This document shows, piece by piece, positions 45,774 through 57,801 of a DNA stretch of 64,000 bases. The notes under the pieces were generated by a model. It was not told the origin of the DNA. It made no database searches and saw nothing but the letters and a program-made list of their open reading frames with translations. The stretch lies in assembly GCA_027563935.2 (NCBI GenBank), contig CM050449.1:78089178-78153177 (forward strand). Direction: 5' to 3'. Source of the stretch: Costus lasius. Its lineage: Eukaryota > Streptophyta > Magnoliopsida > Zingiberales > Costaceae. Both the position numbers and the translations under genes were made by a program. Position 1 is the first letter of the stretch. Each line of letters opens with the position of its first letter.

Positions 45774-48602
45774 TGTAAGATCCAAGGATCTTAAGTCCTG
45801 GTAAGCATTATTTTGATTTTTTCTAAAATTATTGACTGTGATATTTTTCTATGTATTGGTTGTTAATAGTTAATTAACTAGAGATTTTTGGTTGTTAATT
45901 TATTGTAAATTAATTAGAGATTATTTATTTGATTATTGGCTGTGTTAATTTATGATAAATTATTATTGGTTGTTTATGATAAATTAATTAGAGCTTAGTG
46001 GTTAATTAAATCCTTATTGGATGTTAATTAAATCCTTATTGGATTTTCGTTAAGTGAGTGGTTAAATGGATTAAAACCTATGTGAATTAGCTAATTGGAT
46101 TTAAAATTCGATTTTAATTAGTTAAAGGGGTTAAACCCTATTTGAATTAATTGGTTAGTGGGTTTAAAATTCAAAAACCGAATTTTTAGTGGGTTTAACG
46201 ATTGGGGAAAGAAAATTGGCGATTTTGGCTTGGGAGAAAACTTGGGCGACGGCTAGGAAGAAGTGGGCGATTCTTGGAGGCTTGGAGGCGAAATTCCTTT
46301 CTTCCTCTTCCTTTTCCTTTGGCCGGCATTCCTTGGTGTTTGGTGGAGTCTTTCAAAGGCTTAGACGAATTTTGGAAGGGTTTTTCTTATTGGTGTTCAC
46401 GGTTCAAGGTGAGTGGAATGTCTTAATTGATTTAACAATTTGGTTGTGTTTGTGTTAAATGATACACTTGAGTTCTTGGAAAATTTACCATGTTAAAACC
46501 GAAATTATGCAAAGTGTATTTAGGGTATGAAAACCGAATTTAGGGTATTGTTCTTCATGAGAACCGAATTGTATTTTTCCATGAAAACCTAAATTTCCAT
46601 GTAAACCGAAATAATCTTGATGATTGTTTATGAAAACCGAAAATTGGTAATATGAAATTTAAGGTATTAATTTATGGAATTTCGGAAGTTTTAGACCAAT
46701 GGTTTGAGCATGAAATTCATGTTAATTCAAGGTGTAAAATTTAATAGATAATATGTTATGTTAACCGTGGGTTATATGTAGAGATTTGTAAAATAGTTTG
46801 TATGAATACATGTTTTAGTTTTTGTTAATTTTATGGATAGTTTGTATGACTACATGTTTTTAGTTTTATGTTAATTTTTATGGATGCTTGTTAACTGCAA
46901 TGTTGAGAAATTGTTTGAGAAATTTGGGTGATAACCTAGTAAGGTTTGACTGAACTAATCAGCATGAAACCTAAGGACCACACTACTTTATATGATTGTT
47001 AATATTATGTAATTATGTGATTTTTAAATATTAGGTGTTTATGTGATTTTTGGAATATTATGTTGTTATGTGATTTGTGAACATTATGTGATTATGTGAA
47101 TTGTGAACATTACGTGGTTATGAGATTTTTGAAAATTATGTGATTATGGGAATTTTGAATATTATGTGTTATGTGTTGGTTAGGACTATGGCTAAGTGTA
47201 ACCGGGTACTCATTGGATAGTCCTTATGTGATATGTTAAGGGTTTGAATTTCAGCCCTGTATTTGATATGTGAGGGGGTTGATGTTCAGCCTGCCTATTA
47301 TGATTATTGTGATGGGGGTTGATGTTCAGCCTGCCCGATATGATTTTTGTGATGACTATCCTAGAGTCTATTTGACACTTAGGAGTCCACCTTTATGAAA
47401 TATGATATAAGATGTGTCTGTTGTCCAGTAGGAACCTTTTGGGAGAACGGGTTTTGACGCAAAGTGCCATGTCTTGGTCAGACAGGGGCCACCTCTTGAT
47501 GTCATCACTCTCTTTTTGTGATATGGGGTGTCGTAGAGCAAAGTGCCACGCCGTGACCCGGCGGGGGCCACCTCTTGAATCTACACACAAGCCATCGATG
47601 TGTTTATGGGGTGTTTTAGAGCAAAGTGCCACGTCGTGACCTGGCGGGGGCCACCTCTTGATTCTACTCACTGTCCATGTTTATGTGTTGCACGAGATTT
47701 TGCAGCTCCCAGTGCTTAGGCCAAAGCCGGGTTAGACCATATTGGTCACTACTGAATATGCTGGACAACTAGGTTAACTAAGTATTGGTGTGTTTAGTTG
47801 GTTTAGAGTATAACTCTAGAACCTGAGTTTGTTTAGAACCTGAGTTTGTTATATGTTGGTGTGTACATCTGGCTGTTTATATGATTTCTGTATTTAATCT
47901 TGTTGTATATTGACATAATGTTCTGTTAAAGATTTTTAAAATAATCTGCCTATATTTTTGAATGTATGTTATGGATGGTCGACTTAGACTATCCACTCAC
48001 TGGGCTGTGTAGCTCACCCCTCACTATTTTCAGGCATAGAGCAGGGGCGCATTTCTTGAGTTAGCATTGGCGTGGACATTATGCTAGTTTGCTGTGATTA
48101 TATTTAAGAACTTTTGTGCTTAATTATGAGGCCGGTTGTGGCCGAACTATATGAGTTATACGAACTATATGAATGATGAATGTGAATTTGTGTGAACCAC
48201 GTGAACTATGTGAAATTTGTGTTGCCAGATTGTGGCAGTTAAATGAGTTTGATTTTTGTGTCACCGCGGGCCTCAGCCTGGTTTCGGTGTTTGGTATGAG
48301 TTTATAAAATCGACTTTGTGGCTTTGCTTTGAATTTCGAATCGAATTGTATTTATGCCATCGGATTTGATATAACTGTTGCCTTGCATATGTCTAGTGCA
48401 AGGATTGCGTGGTGGCAGGTACCCTTATGTGATTTATGAGATTTGTGTTTTGTGGATATTTATGTATGGGTTTGTGGAAATTTTCAGATCGTGTTTTCTT
48501 GAACTCGGTTTTACCTAGCATATGAATCGATCTTATATGAAACATCCTGTATCATTCATGAATTGTGCCATTTGTTTGGGGTTAAGATAATGGGATGTTA
48601 CA
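45774..48602 (+). repeat. 3' LTR of gypsy-1
   Basis: 2829 bp, nearly identical to 38186-41015. Differences noticed: CG-to-AG and C-to-G changes near 46347-46362, loss of one T near 46372, and single changes near 46823, 47111, 47371 and 48591. Confidence 0.96.
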
Positions 48603-48607
48603 TGATT

Positions 48608-49579
48608 AAGCACTTAGATCCAATCCAATGCAACCCTAATCCAAATGTGGCCAACCATGGTCAATTTCGGGTCAACCTGCCATAAATGGAGTTTGGCTCC
48701 AATAACATCCTTCCATCTCATCAGGCCCATTGGCGCTGATGAAATCTCCAAAATAGATCCGAGTTATCCAATAACTCGATCATAAGGCTTCCCGATCAAT
48801 ACGAGAACCTGAGTATCAAGGTGTGCGACCCTGTAGGTCCCTCTGACGTTGGCAGTGCTGACCAAATATCACCACAAGCAGTGAGTGGCACCTAGCAGTG
48901 CATCGCTGCTACCCAAGTCATCGGAATGGATATCGACATCGACATCCCCATCATTGCAACAAGGTACAGATGCATTACAGTCTCTTTGCCGAACTGATAT
49001 CCAATTGGACAAGTGTGTCACCACTTGTTTTCACCCAATCACATGGTTATGACTAAATCAGGTTCTCACCTGGGTATGGCCATACACTTTCAGTCATAGA
49101 ACCATAGAGGAGCTCCATGGATATCATACTTCCCTTAGGAAGGGGCAAATCCTATGTCTGTCCATTGACCTTCTCATATGGGTCGTGACATGCTCAATGA
49201 CAACCGTTATGACCTCCCAACTACGGCGAGGTGTTAGGTTGTATCAAAGCAAATCCCTAACCATATAAAATGGTCAATGACCTCAAGTCAAGGGATCAAT
49301 GCATCTCCTGTCACTTGTGAGGATAACTCATGACACCAAGTCATAGCCTCACAGCGGGTCTATCCAATATATCCTCCAATGATATACCCATGTGTCTGCG
49401 TTAGCACCACGTGCCTAACCAGCCCACACACTAGTCTCACAAGTACCATAGCTGTCCCATATCCACTAAGGTACATCGACTGGGGACTATAGTTCGAGCA
49501 CAGATCCAATCTGTCTCCAGGGACATTATCATGTTAGTACATATGCGCAGATGTAGACAAACAATGATAACGACAATGC

Positions 49580-49617
<38 letters not shown>

Positions 49618-49676
49618 TCAGAGTCAAGTAGTACAAAGATAGACCAAAACTAGGTCCTAGGGCATATACACCAACA
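48608..49676 (-). repeat. 3' LTR of B2, right segment
   Basis: Continues B2's LTR after gypsy-1 and ends ATACACCAACA at 49676. It holds an AT dinucleotide run (about 49583-49613) absent from B1 and B3. Confidence 0.9.
49583..49613. repeat. AT dinucleotide microsatellite in the B2 LTR
   Basis: About 15 AT units; the same site in B1 and B3 has only a short ATATAAATAT. Confidence 0.9.
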
Positions 49677-49697
49677 ATCTTCCACTTGCACTAAGAC

Positions 49698-51272
49698 CTA
49701 GAGGTTGCGCAACCTCAACCCCATATCTCTAGTACGACCATCATGCTTCTGCTGCGCCAAAGCCTTGGTCAGTGGGTCTGCTAGATTGCTCTCTGTGTCA
49801 ACTCTGCTAATCTTGACATCACCTCTGTCAATGATCTCTCTGATCAGGTGAAATCTTCTAAGTATGTGTTTGGACCTTTGATGAGACCGTGGTTCCTTAA
49901 CATGTGCAGTTCCCATTGTTGTCATAGTAGAGCTCAATGGGATGCATTGCACTTGGAACCACCTGAAGTTCAGAAAAGAACTTCCTGATCCAAACGGCTT
50001 CATTTGCTGCCTCAGAAGCAACCACATACTCAGCTTCGGTTGTAGAATTAGCTATGGTGGATTGCTTGAAGCTCTTCTAGCATACAACACCTCCAACCAT
50101 CTTAAACAAATAGCCGGTCTGCGATCTGAAGTCATCAGGATCAGACTGGAACGACTCACCAGTGAAGCCCTGTACACTGAGCTCTTCCTGTCCCCCGTAG
50201 ACCATATAGAATAAATCCTTAGTCCTTTTCAAGATACTCAAGGATATTCTTTATAGCCACCCAGTGCTGCAGACCTGGATTGGATTGATATCGGCTGGTT
50301 ATGCTTACAACATATGCCACATCTAGTCTAGTACACAACATTGCATACATGATCGATCCTACTGCCGAAGCATAAAGAATTCGACTCATATCATCCCTCT
50401 CAGCCTGTGTTGTAGGACACTTGGCTCTTTGAGAGAGTAAGGCCATGTCTTACTGGAAGGTATCCTTTCTTGGATTGCTCCAGGTTGAACCTCTCCAGGA
50501 CCTTATCAATGTAGGTACTCTGACTAAGGGCCAGGAGCCTCTTGGATCTATCCCAGTAGATCCTCACGCCTAGAATGTAGGCGGCCTCCCCTAAGTCCTT
50601 CATCTCGAAACACTTCCCTAACCATGTCTTCACAGCTTGAAGACTAGGGATGTCGTTTCCGATGAGCAGTATGTCATCTACATACATGACCAGAAAAGTC
50701 ACCAAGCTCCCACTAAATTTTCTGTATACACAGGCGTCATCTTCACTTTTGATATAGCCATAATCTCTCACAGCTTCATCAAACTGAAGATTCCAACTTC
50801 AAGATGTTTGCTTTAATCCATAAATGGATTTCTTTAGCCTGCAGACCTTATTAGCCTCTGCAGGATGAACGAAGCCATCAGGTTGTGACATATACACATC
50901 CTCAGTCAGCTTCCCGTTAAGGAACGCTGTCCTCACATCCATCTGCCATATTTCATAGTCATGATATGCAACTATAGCAAGCAGAATCCGAATGGATTTG
51001 ATCATGGCAACTGGCGAGAAGGTTTCATCATAGTCCACCCCGTGGACTTGTTTAAATCCTTTAGCCACTAGTCTACCCTTATAGGTAACTATATTGCCAT
51101 CCATGTCTGTCTTCCTCTTGAAGACCCATTTACACCCTATGGTTTTTACCCCATCAGGCAGCTCAACCAAATCCCAGACTTGGTTAGCCGACATGGAATC
51201 CATCTAGGATCGCATGGCGTCAAGCCATCTCTCGGAGTCCGGTCCACTGACCGCTTCATCATAGGTTCTGGA
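49698..51272 (-). pseudogene. B2 copia reverse transcriptase and RNase H, broken
   Basis: Minus-strand pol remnant. RT: DSMSANQVWDLVELPDGVKT, VAKGFKQVHGVDYDETFSPV, catalytic YVDDILLIGND. RNase H end: VKEPRSHQRSKHILRRFHL and NLADPLTKALAQ. Faults: TAG about 51204 (a Glu in A2), TGA about 50796 (an Arg position), frame disruption near 50400-50450, and others in the RNase H region to 50030. Integrase, protease and gag are not in view because A3 inserted at 51273. About two thirds of residues match the A2 pol by eye. Confidence 0.88.
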
Positions 51273-52946
51273 TGTTGGGGTATGCCCTTAAGGCTAATGT
51301 TTGAGGCCTTGGGTTGTTATCAGTATCATGTATAAACTCTATGTTTATAAAGGCAATGGTTGTTATTCAGGTTGTTGCATTATCTGCCGCTATATGTATA
51401 CTTCTGAATAATGTCTCTATGGTGTTCAGCTTGGCTGACATGCAGTATAGTCCTTAGTCGAGATATCTTGGTGAACATGAGACAGCCTTGATATGATTGA
51501 GACTAATATGTGTTCTAATCTTACAGGATGCTTCGAGCATGGAATAAGATGTAGACTCATAGGTACATTGGATGTACTGGACAGACCCTACTTAGGATAT
51601 TCAATTGCTTGTCACAATGTGAATAATCCTTATATGCAAACAAGTGGCATACTTCCTCTGACTTGAGATCACTTGTGTTTCTAAATGATGATTGGCATTG
51701 TCTTGAGGTAGTTCAATATCATTTGAAACATAATGGTTATAGACTATCTTGGATAATGAACATGAGTCATGTTAGGGCGCTAGTGATAGATATAGGATTG
51801 CCTTCTCCTTGTTTGGAGTGTGATGTTCTAAAGGGGCCCCCTGGATGAGATGGTTGAGAAAGTGTATGGCCATACCCAGATGACTATGTTCATCTGATCT
51901 AACCACTCTCATCATATTGGAATTACAAGCTTGACACGCTTGTCTAATAAGAACATCCAGTGGCAAAGGAAACACATATGTCATGTGACTTGGGTTCACA
52001 CTTGTGCTATGGTTTGGGTGTAGTCTTGGAAGACTCTTTCCTTTATATCGGGAGACAGTGATGTGTTGCTAGATACCCCTCTCTGTTCGTGATGACGTAA
52101 GTTATCGTTACCGACATTTAAAGGAAACCCTTAGGGTCGCACAATTTGATGATATGGCTTACTTATGTCAGATCGTGTGGACTGAATTGTTTTGGTTCAG
52201 TTTAAAGGAGTTTAAACTCTGATTGTAAGTGAGATCTGGTCTAATCATGTTTGATTGATTAGGGCTTGAGATCGGTAAGCTTCGATCAAGAGAAATGATG
52301 CTAGATCGATGAGATCAAGAGCATCAAGAGATGAATGGTTAGATCTTGAACCTTTTGGTTTTATATGATCTAGACCAAGGCTTGGCTTAATTTGGTCTTT
52401 GAACCAAATGTAATTGAACCGGCTCATCATAGTGAGCGCATGGTTCAATGGGAGAGGAAAATGCGATGGTTCACTTGGAGTGAACGCATCACACGTTGAG
52501 GGCTTACTATTTTTGGAAGTCATGCTTTCCAAAATAGTTCACGCCTCTACGTTCGTGGTTTTGGCGCTATTCTCGTCTCTGGCCTCTTCCTCTCGACGCC
52601 TCCTCTCTCGTGTGGTGAGTTTTCAAGCCAAGGAGAGTTCGGACAAGAAAAAGACATCATCTCTAATCACCTTCACGCGATCAGGAGACCTTGGATCTTT
52701 GCTAGCACAAGGAACGCCAAGGAGAAGCCATCAATCACCTTGTGTGCGGTTCCTTTGGAGAAGAAGCACACGCTTCTTTGCTTCCAAGTCGCCATCCAAG
52801 AAATGGCATTGGTATGATCTCTCTTTTGATCTATACAAGTTTTACAAGTTGATCATATATTCATGCTAATCGATCCTTAGAAACCCTAGCTTCCGCTATG
52901 CAAAATTTTAATCTGCGCATATTAGGGTTTCGCCCCCCCACTTTCA
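51273..52946 (+). repeat. 5' LTR of copia A3
   Basis: 1674 bp from TGTTGGGGTATGCCC to ACTTTCA, the reverse orientation of the A1 and A2 LTRs. Scattered substitutions and small indels against them indicate an older copy. Confidence 0.92.
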
Positions 52947-52948
52947 AT

Positions 52949-52960
52949 TGTAATCAGAGC
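52949..52960 (+). other. degenerate primer binding site of A3
   Basis: TGTAATCAGAGC, two changes from TGGTATCAGAGC. Confidence 0.65.
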
Positions 52961-54774
52961 ATGGTTTTGTATGTTCATATGATTGCTTGTATTGTGATCC
53001 TTGTTAGCGTATACATTGATCTAAATTCATCATCATGGCGAAACTACATGTTAAACATTAGATGTTTGTTTTCTGATGTTGGCGCATGTATGATGTTTAT
53101 TGTTGGCGCATGTTAAATGTTATTTTATCAAAACTTATAACAACTTGCGCGCATCCACTTAGATCTATAAGCACCTACTTTAAAAACTTAGACGGGTTAT
53201 TAGGGTTGAAGTCGTCGTCTAGTCTAGACCCTACAGTCTAATCAGACTATCTGACAGCCTAGACGGGTCGACCAGATGGCACCTATGCGCTAGCATGAGG
53301 TGGCTATAGGTCGACCGCAGAAAGGCATGTAGCGATGTCTGATTGAGACAACCAATGAACGCTCATGATTAAGGCCCGGGGTCACACCCGCTTGCCAGAA
53401 ATCATGAGGGACGTTCAGCCCTTAAAGCATGCATTGTTGACCATAAGGTTGACTCAAGTCGGTTATGACTTGGTGCATGCAAGGGCAGTGGGTCTGACTA
53501 GGTCTGATGAGTGGATCCCTATTAATGGACCGTTGTAAGGTAGTAGGGCACATAAGGAAATAAAATTGTTGCCAATGGGTTTTTCAAAATTTTATTTTCT
53601 TGTTTGGATCACATGTTGCTTGTCTAACCATGTTGGGTGTTTATTTCATCTTATGTGGGTTGCCCAATTTTTGTGTGCTGTGCTGGGGCCTGCGTGCCTG
53701 GATTAATTAATTGTAAATTATTATTGTGATCTGCGAATCACATTTCAATTTATATTAATGTGTAATTGACCTGCGAGTCAAATCATGTCTAGATAGATTA
53801 AAATGTAATTTAATCAGACATGAGCACAGAGCACACATGGCAGAGGTGCTTGCAGCAAGTGGCTTGACCAGGTGGGAGGTCTAGAGTTCGACTCTAGCAC
53901 AGGCGCAACCAGTCTGGTGGGCGCATCTGAGCTGCAGAGGGCGCTTGGGCCCGGACTGGGCCAGATGAGATGCAAGAGACCCATGAAGAGCTCAAGTGAA
54001 GACTTGTGTAAAACTAGGGTTTTACTTAGGCTTAATGGGCGTTTACCACATAAGATCATTGTGCTTTCAATTTACTGTTTTAAGTAATTTTAGCACCTGC
54101 ATGATTTATCTTTCTGCTATCGCCATAGGATATGCATGATAGTAAGAAGATAAAAGGACCGTTAAAATCCAATGTTAAATATCAAGCACGAAAGCCTTCT
54201 GACGCGAAACCTCACTGTTCTGACTATCGTTGGGGCCGTGTTGTACCCACTCAGTGGGCACGCCCATCTATCTTCAGACGGTGTGTGATTACACCTGCGT
54301 GTTACAGAGAAGGGATTTATCGCTTCTCGTTGCTCAGCATAGCACGTGGTGGTCCAGGGAGTAGGTCAGGTCAGCTTGACCATGTGGGCTACATATTGAG
54401 CATATGTTAGCTATATGGAGGCAGCCATCTGTGGAATCAGAGACTGTGTTGTACCAACTCAGTTGGCACAGTCTTCTGGATTGCCTAGATGAAGGGGAAT
54501 CGCACGGGTTGGCGATTGGCATGGATAGCCTACCGGTGATTAGTGCTTGTACTCTCTGTGCATCTTATCTCGCCTGAGCGGGACGCGGAGACCAAGTATG
54601 AAATCTGGATCCCATCTCACTAAAAGAGTGTTACTCTTTCGGACTGTTTTAATGGATTTTTCAGTCAGATAAAATAGTGAGAAAAGAATCATTCTTAAGT
54701 CCTGGATTGATTCTAACATTGATACTGACCTTGTTGTTCTTGCAATGTTGTAGATTACTGCAGCAACGAACACC
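52961..54774 (+). other. long leader of copia A3
   Basis: About 1.8 kb, aligning with the A1 and A2 leaders. It contains the hairpins at 54243-54261 and 54450-54470 and the tRNA-like segment at about 53855-53910, in which CTAGAGTTCGACTCTAG forms a closed T-arm-like hairpin. Confidence 0.7.
54243..54470 (+). promoter_or_regulatory. pair of related leader hairpins in A3
   Basis: GTACCCAC/GTGGGCAC (54243-54261) and TGTACCAAC/GTTGGCACA (54450-54470), both around loop TCA. They are retained although the coding region of this copy is decayed. Confidence 0.5.
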
Positions 54775-56038
54775 ACAGCGTTCAATGTGCGATCCTTACT
54801 AGAAAGGGAGAAGTTTGCTGGGCCAAACTTCTCAGACTAGTACGGACACCTTAAGATTGTTCTTAAGGCTGAGAGGAAACTGTATGTCCTTGAGACGGCA
54901 ATACCGCCTCAACCCGCTGCGAACGCCGCAAGGGCGGTTCGGGATGCTTATGAGAAGCATGTCAATGATAGCATTGATGTCGCTTGCCTTATGCTTGCGT
55001 CTATGACGCCAGAGCTTCAGCGTCAGCATGAGGATTTATCTGCTATTGAAATTATAGCAAATCTCAAGATGCTGTATGCTGCACAGGCAAGGACTGAATG
55101 CTATAACTTGACAAAACATTTCTTTCAGAGCAAACTGACTGAAGGGAGTCCAGTGGGAGCTCACGTACTCAAGATGATTGGGTACAAAGAGGCGCTAGAG
55201 AAACTGGGACACACCATCAATCAGGAGCTTGTTGTAGACATTATCCTGCAGTCTCTCCCGGCCTCTTTCGATCCGTTCATCATTAATTTAATATGAACAA
55301 GATCGACTGTACCTCGGCAGAGTTACTGAACATGCTCTATACTACAGAGCAGACTCTTGAAAAGGGAAAGCCTTCATCCTCTGTCTTGATGATTCCTTCA
55401 AGGAACAAGAAGAAGGGGAAGAAGGGCAAAGCCCCTGTCAAGAGCTACAACAAGGCTCTGAAACAAAAGGTCAAGCGGTCGAAGGAATACAGATGTTTCC
55501 ATTGTGGCCAGCTGGGTCACTGGAAGAAGGACTGTAAAGCGCTCCAAGGAGACAAGAAGGGAAGCAAGCCTTTCACTTCTGGCTCAGGTATTTTCGTGAC
55601 TGAAGTCATGGTATCTTCTTCTATTTCATGGGTGTTGGACACTGCATGTGGAGTTCACATTTGTTCAAATGTACAGGAACTCAAGAGAAGAAGACAGGTG
55701 GGACAGCATGAGGTGGACCTACGAGTTGGAAACGGGGCACGGGTTGCTGCTGTTGCTGTAGGACAATATTACATCTCTTTACCATCTGGTTATGTATTAG
55801 AACTGGACAATTGTTATTTTGTACCGAGCATAACTAAGAATATTATCTCTATTCCTGCTCTTGTCAGGAAAGGGTTTTCCTTTGAATGCAAAACTTTAAA
55901 GTGTTGTATTTCATTAGATAATATTGTTTATGCTACTGGGTCAATTAACAATGGGTTATTCATGTTGGACATGGAATGTTCTGTACAACAGATTGATAAT
56001 AAGAAAGCCAAGTATGCTGATGACAGCACCTTGCTATG
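54775..56038 (+). pseudogene. A3 copia gag and protease, broken
   Basis: Matches A1 gag from codon 1, but the start codon is changed (ATG to ACA at 54775-54777). A TAG stop stands at 54838-54840 (codon 22; the same codon is TAG in A2). A one-base deletion near 55287 shifts the frame at the conserved FNMNKIDC. The second part (from 55293) has the CCHC knuckle CFHCGQLGHWKKDC and the protease WVLDTACGVHIC, and reaches ADDSTLL before gypsy-2 intervenes. Integrase onward is missing from view. Confidence 0.9.
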
Positions 56039-56117
56039 TGATGGAGGGGCCAACCCTGCCCCAAGGAGGTCTGGAAGGGCTAGGAGGAAGCCCATCAGAT
56101 ATGGCTTTTCCTCCTAG
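55293..56117 (+). other. chance fusion ORF: copia gag/protease joined to gypsy-2 LTR tail
   Basis: The open frame crosses the insertion joint at 56038/56039 and ends with the 25 residues DGGANPAP...YGFSS, which are the C-terminus of the gypsy-2 polyprotein (encoded in its LTR). The join is in the same LTR frame as gypsy-2 uses. It is a by-product of nesting, not an evolved gene; listed because it is a 274-codon open frame that could mislead. Confidence 0.8.
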
Positions 56118-57618
56118 GTCATCTTTCTTTCCTTATTTGCACTTTCCTTATTTGCATTGAATAAAGCTCTAGTGCATTGTGTAGTTTCCTTATTTGCTCC
56201 TAGAATAGTCTACTGGCCTTTGTGTTAATAATTGGGCAGGTTATAGCCCAGCTCAAGGGAAGCTAGGAAGCTCAAGCTAAAGCCACTCAAGTAGAGCTCC
56301 AATTATGGAAGGAGGCACTTCAACTACTTCAACTAAAGACTTCAAGTTGAAGGGGCTTACAATGAATGCAATTCCACCTTCCAAATCAACCAAGGCGCCA
56401 CTCAATAGGATGATTGATTCGAATGCAAGAAATCAGCCCACAATTCAATGCGCCTAGCCATCAAGAATTAATCTAGATCCACAAATCAAGGGATCACCAT
56501 CTAGATCCACAATTTGAGGAGTTATCTTTGGAAGCCTTTAGCCGCCCTTGCTCTTGAAGGAATGCAATTCGAAATTCAAGTGGGGCGCCTTCTCATCCAA
56601 ACAAATAAGGAAGGAGCTCAAGAAGAAATCGGCCACAAGGAGCTCCATCAAAAGAAGGATTTCGAAATTCAAATTTGCCAAGGAAATGTTTTAATTGTGC
56701 ATCAACTTCTTTCCCTACCTTTGTGATTGCGCCTAGGGTGAATTGTCACCCTTGCCCATGGCTTGTTGAGCCTATAAATTGTAATCCTCCCCTCTTTGTC
56801 TATTAGTTGCCTAGTGAAAAAAAAAGAATCCTTGTGTTAGCATTGGTGCTTGTCGCCTAAAGAAGTTTTCTACCTCCCCTCTTCTCCAAAGGGCCGAGCC
56901 CTTTCCCTTCTCCCCCCCTTCTTCTCAAGCTCTCAACGCTTCCAACCCTTGAAGGACTTTGCTTACTCTTGGCGAGGCTCTAAGGATCTCATCCACCTTG
57001 GTCTCGGCAAGGCACTTGGAGGTTCTTGGGCATCATCACTCTCGGCCAACAAGGAGGCTTGCATCTTGAAGACTTTCGGCTAAGTTCCTTCCCTCTCCTT
57101 TCTTTAGATCTTAAGAACTTGGCTCTACACTAATCTGAATTCTTATTCAAGGTGGCGCAAGGACTTGGAGATCTCTTACTAAGCGCAAGTCTTTCTTCTC
57201 CCTCCCCCTTTCTCCTTAGTCAAAGTGTTAAGGGAACTTGTGAGGCTTAACCTCCCCCTTAGTTTTGTTTTGTAATATGAATCCGTGGTATGTGCGGATC
57301 TCGTTTGTCTGTGTTTGTTTGTAATGATGCAATACCTTCCATCAGAGTAGGACCGTTGAAGATCGGGACGATACGATCCTTCTATGCTCAAGGGTCGCAC
57401 TGTAAGTACTCCTACTAGTCATTTCATTTCATAGTTTAAAGTGCTCTTTCTTTTGGTAGTAACTTAGTGTCGCCTTTCTTATTTATAAAATACAAAAAAA
57501 AACATATTTTCCAACTCCGTTAGAGTAAATTCGGGTTTTATCTAAAAATACAAAAAAATTATTTTCTCAAAGCGTTGTTTGAATGCACCCTTACTTGTGA
57601 ATGATCCCACCTCCATCA
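56039..57618 (+). repeat. 5' LTR of gypsy-2
   Basis: 1580 bp. The first 79 bp encode the polyprotein C-terminus when present at the 3' end. A candidate TATA box (TATAAAT) is at 56773-56779 and AATAAA at 56160-56165. Confidence 0.95.
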
Positions 57619-57621
57619 GTT

Positions 57622-57633
57622 TGGTATCAGAGG
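57622..57633 (+). other. primer binding site of gypsy-2 (initiator tRNA-Met)
   Basis: TGGTATCAGAGG, three bases after the LTR end at 57618. A 168-bp leader then runs to the start codon. Confidence 0.85.
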
Positions 57634-57801
57634 CTATCTTAGAATAGAATTTTAGCCTCAAAACTATTTTTCAACTTCTAAGACTTTTCTTGGACCTAGG
57701 TGTTTTAAAGAAGTGGTTTGTCATAATCTGCTACTATACTTATCATACTACCTTTAGTAGCCTTATTTTTCAAAACTACTCTTTTCAAAACTACTACCAC
57801 C

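Larger units (their letters stand above)
38181..48607 (+). mobile_element. complete Ty3/gypsy chromovirus, Tekay/Del type (gypsy-1)
   Basis: Element 38186-48602 (10417 bp) with perfect 5-bp duplication TGATT at 38181-38185 and 48603-48607. The LTRs of 2830 and 2829 bp, TGTAAG...GTTACA, differ by about six substitutions and one base by eye. Primer site, single intact polyprotein with chromodomain, and polypurine tract are all present. Very young and apparently autonomous. Confidence 0.97.
37249..51272 (-). mobile_element. copia family B element (B2), partial, nested with gypsy-1 and cut by A3
   Basis: Minus-strand element whose 3' LTR lies at 37249-38185 plus 48608-49676 (split by gypsy-1). 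Its polypurine side and pol (RNase H, RT) follow to the right. Copia A3 interrupts it at 51273; the rest lies beyond the window. The first LTR base is C instead of T (CGTTGGG). Family B is a sister of family A: both LTRs share the GTGCGACCCTG region and both pol segments are alike. Confidence 0.88.
51273..56038 (+). mobile_element. copia family A copy 3 (A3), 5' part, cut by gypsy-2
   Basis: Plus-strand element with 5' LTR 51273-52946, degenerate primer site, leader, gag and protease, broken off at 56038 by gypsy-2. The five bases before it are CTGGA; the partner duplication is outside the window. It is more diverged than A1 and A2, with start-codon loss, a stop and a frameshift. Confidence 0.9.

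Noticed and set aside
13646..49676. Possible CRISPR-like or satellite array from the repeated GTCGACACGATGAGTTAGGA segments
   Set aside because: The recurrence is simply three copies of one copia B LTR, each with its own context, not an array.
57179..57400. 73-codon minus-strand frame in the gypsy-2 LTR, repeated at 63602-63823
   Set aside because: Low-complexity and LTR-internal; duplicated only because the LTR is.
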